From the NCBI GenBank assembly GCA_019417145.1, contig DXVY01000043.1, positions 3,417 to 9,784 of the forward strand: a stretch of DNA of 6,368 nt. The letters are read 5' to 3'. Source of the DNA: Clostridiales bacterium (GTDB lineage Bacteria > Bacillota > Clostridia > Oscillospirales > Acutalibacteraceae). A program made the position numbers and the translations under genes. How positions within the stretch are numbered: position 1 is the stretch's first letter; every line of letters begins with the position of its first letter. Shown in pieces: positions 4,267 through 6,368 of this stretch. The notes below the pieces were generated by a model, which did not search any database, had not been told where the DNA came from, and was given only the letters and a program-made list of their open reading frames with translations.

Positions 4267-5961
4267 ATGTATACGGAAATGATAGGACTGCATGAAAAAT
4301 ACGTCCGGGAAACCTATGACCAAGAGGGACTTTTGACCGGACTGGAAATCCAGTATGACGAAAATTATAATTTTGGGTACGATGTAATTGACGAGCTGGC
4401 GGCCAAGTGCCCGGACAAGCGGGCCATGCTTTGGACAAATGATTCGGGCGAGGAAATAACCTTTACCTTTGCCGATATGAAGCGGTATTCGGATAAGACG
4501 GCCAACATGCTGCGGAGCCTGGGCGTAAAAAAAGGCGACAAGGTCATGCTGATTTTAAAGCGGCATTACCAATTCTGGTTCTCGGTGCTGGCCTGCCATA
4601 AGCTGGGCGCTGTGGCCATTCCGGCCACCCACCTGCTGACCGTCAAGGACCTGGTCTACCGGTTCAACGCCGCGTCGGTCAAGGCGGTTATCTGCACATC
4701 GGACGACGGGCTGTCCGAACACGTCAAAGAGGCGGCCGGGCAGTGCGATTCGGTGGAGCTGCTGTTGCTGGCCCACGGCCGCCGGCCCGAGCGGGAGGCC
4801 GAGACCGAGCATGACGGATGGCTGCCTTTTGATAAGCTTATGGAGGCGGCGCCCGAGGATTTCCGGCGGGAGGATGTGAAGGCCACCGATCCCATGCTTA
4901 TGTATTTCACCTCCGGCACCACCGGATATCCCAAAATGGTTTTGCACAACGCCCTGTATTCTCTGGGGCATATTGTCACCGCCAAGCATTGGCAGAACGT
5001 GGATCCCGACGGCCTGCATTTCACCTTGTCGGACACCGGCTGGGGCAAGGCGGCATGGGGCAAGCTATACGGCCAGTGGTTGATGGAATCCTGCATCTTT
5101 GTTTATGACTACAATCGGTTTACCCCGACCGACCTGCTACCCCTTTTTGCCAAGTACAAGATCACCAGTTTCTGCGCGCCGCCCACCATGTTCCGCTTCT
5201 TTATCAAGGAGGACCTGTCCAAATACGACCTCTCCTCTCTGAAGTATGCGGCTATCGCGGGCGAGGCGCTGAATCCGGAGGTCTTCAACGTGTTTTATCG
5301 CTGTACCGGTCTTAAGCTGATGGAGGGCTTCGGCCAGACCGAGACCACATGCATCATCGCCAACTTAAAGGGTATGACGCCCCGGCCGGGCTCCATGGGC
5401 AAGCCCACGCCCCAGTATGATGTGGAGATCGTGGACGAGGACGGCAACCCGGTGCCCCCCGGCGTGACCGGCGAGATCGTAGTCCGCACCGATAAACGGC
5501 CCCAGGTCGGCCTTTTTATGGGCTATTACCGCGCCCCCGAGCTGACCGAGGCCGCCTGGCACGACGGGCTGTATCATACCGGCGACACGGCCTGGAAGGA
5601 TGAGGACGGCTATTTCTGGTATGTGGGCCGGACCGACGACGTGATCAAGTCCTCCGGCTACCGCATCGGCCCCTTTGAAATCGAGAGCGTGCTCATGGAG
5701 CATCCCAGCGTTCTGGAATGCGCCGTCACAGGCGCCCCCGACCCTGTCAGGGGCCAGATCGTCAAGGCTACCATTGTGCTGGCCAGGGGCTATTCTCCTT
5801 CTGAGGAGCTGAAAAAAGAGCTGCAGAACTACGTAAAGAAGCAGACCGCGCCCTATAAGTACCCCCGTGCGGTGGAGTTCGTGGAGGAGCTGCCCAAGAC
5901 CATATCCGGCAAGATCCGCCGTGTGGCCATCCGCAGCGAGGACTGGAAGGATAAAAAGTAA
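4267..5961 (+). CDS. AMP-forming acyl-CoA synthetase (medium-chain/ACSM-like)
   Basis: The 564-residue product belongs to the ANL adenylate-forming superfamily. It converts a carboxylic acid, ATP and CoA to acyl-CoA, AMP and PPi through an acyl-adenylate. Motifs in order: P-loop YFTSGTTGYPK (213-223), acyl-pocket region LSDTGWGKAAWG (254-265), GFGQTE (354-359), YHTGD (436-440, ribose-binding D440), hinge GRTDDVIKSSGYR (454-466) and C-terminal PKTISGKIRR with catalytic lysine K549. DTGWGKAAWG and GEALNPEV resemble the medium-chain ACSM group more than true acetyl-CoA synthetases, which are nearer 650 residues. Start choice is uncertain: GGAGG (4261-4265) is one base from ATG 4267, too close, and 13 bases from the in-frame ATG 4279, rather far. 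It is probably co-transcribed with the XRE-cupin regulator and ends at the terminator at 5977. The acid substrate (branched, aromatic or medium-chain) cannot be assigned. Confidence 0.93.
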   Translation: MYTEMIGLHEKYVRETYDQEGLLTGLEIQYDENYNFGYDVIDELAAKCPDKRAMLWTNDSGEEITFTFADMKRYSDKTANMLRSLGVKKGDKVMLILKRHYQFWFSVLACHKLGAVAIPATHLLTVKDLVYRFNAASVKAVICTSDDGLSEHVKEAAGQCDSVELLLLAHGRRPEREAETEHDGWLPFDKLMEAAPEDFRREDVKATDPMLMYFTSGTTGYPKMVLHNALYSLGHIVTAKHWQNVDPDGLHFTLSDTGWGKAAWGKLYGQWLMESCIFVYDYNRFTPTDLLPLFAKYKITSFCAPPTMFRFFIKEDLSKYDLSSLKYAAIAGEALNPEVFNVFYRCTGLKLMEGFGQTETTCIIANLKGMTPRPGSMGKPTPQYDVEIVDEDGNPVPPGVTGEIVVRTDKRPQVGLFMGYYRAPELTEAAWHDGLYHTGDTAWKDEDGYFWYVGRTDDVIKSSGYRIGPFEIESVLMEHPSVLECAVTGAPDPVRGQIVKATIVLARGYSPSEELKKELQNYVKKQTAPYKYPRAVEFVEELPKTISGKIRRVAIRSEDWKDKK

Positions 5962-5976
5962 ACAGCCGTATAACCT

Positions 5977-6007
5977 GGAGGCGGAAGTATCTTCCGTCTC
6001 CCTTTTT
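5977..6007 (+). terminator. Strong rho-independent terminator after the synthetase gene
   Basis: GGAGGCGGAAG (5977-5987), loop TAT, and CTTCCGTCTCC (5991-6001) form an eleven-pair stem with one G-U pair, followed by C and five T (6003-6007). It lies 15 bases after the stop codon. Confidence 0.92.
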
Positions 6008-6020
6008 ATGTAGGTAGACA

Positions 6021-6050
6021 TTGATTCTATGGGCAAAAGGCTGATACAAT
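6021..6050 (+). promoter_or_regulatory. Sigma-A promoter of the terminal secreted-protein gene, extended -10
   Basis: TTGATT (6021-6026), an 18-base spacer and TACAAT (6045-6050), with TGA directly before the -10 as an extended element. Transcription would start near 6057, giving a leader of about 155 bases, long for a simple gene. Confidence 0.65.
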
Positions 6051-6117
6051 GCAAAAAGGTCAACTTTTGGCAAGAATTTATGATGGAAATGCCGTATAAA
6101 AAAGGATGGGAAAATGT

Positions 6118-6194
6118 TATGATAAATTCGATAAAAAATATCATGGCGCAGATGGGAATTTGTGCAATCAATGTTTGCTGATGGCGCTGTGATA
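6118..6194 (+). promoter_or_regulatory. Candidate switch-like leader with mutually exclusive pairings
   Basis: The segment beginning TATCATG (6139-6145) can pair with TATGATA (6118-6124). Its longer form TATCATGGCG (6139-6148) can instead pair over ten positions, two of them G-U, with CGCTGTGATA (6185-6194), which ends three bases before the ribosome site. The two pairings cannot coexist, which would let the leader expose or crowd the ribosome site. I recognise no known riboswitch consensus. This is a reading by eye, not a computed fold. Confidence 0.35.
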
Positions 6195-6197
6195 GTA

Positions 6198-6204
6198 GGG
6201 AGGT
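6198..6204 (+). promoter_or_regulatory. Ribosome binding site of the terminal gene
   Basis: GGGAGGT, eight bases before ATG 6213 and eleven before the adjacent ATG 6216. The spacing favours 6213. Confidence 0.85.
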
Positions 6205-6212
6205 TGGATCTC

Positions 6213-6368
6213 ATGATGTGGAAAAAGCTGGTTTCCGGTCTGCTTTCCCTGGCTGTGGTCGGCACATCCTTGACGGCGGCGGTCGTCAACATGGGCACCA
6301 GGGCGGCGGAGACCAAGGATCCTTTGGTGTATCAGCAGTTGTATGAGGTCGAGGACGGAACCTTGTAT
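6213..6368 (+). CDS. Secreted protein, 3' partial, possible carbohydrate-binding module start
   Basis: Only the first 52 codons are in the window and the frame runs off the edge. Residues 1-5 (MMWKK) are a charged n-region, 6-25 are a hydrophobic core of L, V, A, S and G, and signal-peptidase cleavage is likely around the TRAAE region (residues 29-33), so this is a Sec signal peptide. The mature part includes PLVYQQLYEVEDGTLY. The stretch YEVEDGTL resembles the first strand of CBM6/CBM35 modules (typically YEAEDG or EAED followed by L), hinting at a glycan-active enzyme or binding protein. That would fit the dockerin protein at the other end of the window, but too little sequence is present to be sure. 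It has its own promoter and a long leader. Confidence 0.85.
   Translation, partial: MMWKKLVSGLLSLAVVGTSLTAAVVNMGTRAAETKDPLVYQQLYEVEDGTLY

Noticed and set aside
5365..6171. 268-codon minus-strand open frame opposite the synthetase 3' end
   Set aside because: It reads through the terminator hairpin and is antisense to conserved ANL motifs; a compositional shadow.
6080..6181. Possible small protein of 33 residues in the leader of the terminal gene
   Set aside because: Several in-frame ATGs but no ribosome site before any of them, and no signal or membrane pattern; more likely part of a structured leader.
6213..6368. Assigning a specific glycoside hydrolase family to the terminal protein
   Set aside because: Only a signal peptide and about 20 mature residues are present, too little to name an enzyme.

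Overview
This window looks like part of the chromosome of a Gram-positive anaerobe of the class Clostridia, probably a gut or rumen Oscillospirales/Ruminococcaceae-type bacterium. The evidence is a type I dockerin on a secreted leucine-rich-repeat protein, strong AGGAGG-type ribosome sites, sigma-A promoters with extended -10 elements, a zinc-ribbon form of ribosomal protein bL28, and a cupin-regulator/acyl-CoA-synthetase pair that I recall as frequent in Clostridia. The genus cannot be fixed from the sequence alone.

Layout: (1) 3-1277, plus strand: 3' part of a secreted protein with twelve 21-residue leucine-rich repeats, a beta-rich linker and a C-terminal dockerin; its 5' end lies outside the window. 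(2) 1286-1374: back-to-back terminators separating it from rpmB. (3) 1410-1598, minus strand: rpmB (bL28) with its own ribosome site and promoter. (4) 1599-1912: a non-coding divergent region holding the rpmB promoter and a second promoter that starts a short, foldable leader. (5) 1913-3464: a two-gene unit of a LacX-type aldose 1-epimerase and a phosphoglycolate-phosphatase-like HAD hydrolase. (6) 3495-6007: a promoter, an XRE-cupin regulator, an AMP-forming medium-chain-type acyl-CoA synthetase and a strong terminator. (7) 6008-6368: an AT-rich leader with a promoter and competing inverted repeats, then the first 52 codons of another secreted protein.

The middle block (rpmB, epimerase, HAD phosphatase, regulator and acyl-CoA synthetase) is cytoplasmic metabolism or housekeeping. 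It is flanked on both sides by exported proteins that probably act on, or bind to, the outside world: a dockerin protein on the left, and on the right a signal-peptide protein whose first mature residues resemble the start of a CBM6/CBM35 carbohydrate-binding module. No transposase, CRISPR array, tRNA or rRNA gene was seen. I do not see a clearly new multi-gene system. The most intriguing unexplained elements are the two leaders with mutually exclusive pairings (1817-1912 and 6057-6212), the paired GCCGGC sites around the regulator promoter, and the unidentified substrate of the regulator/synthetase pair.
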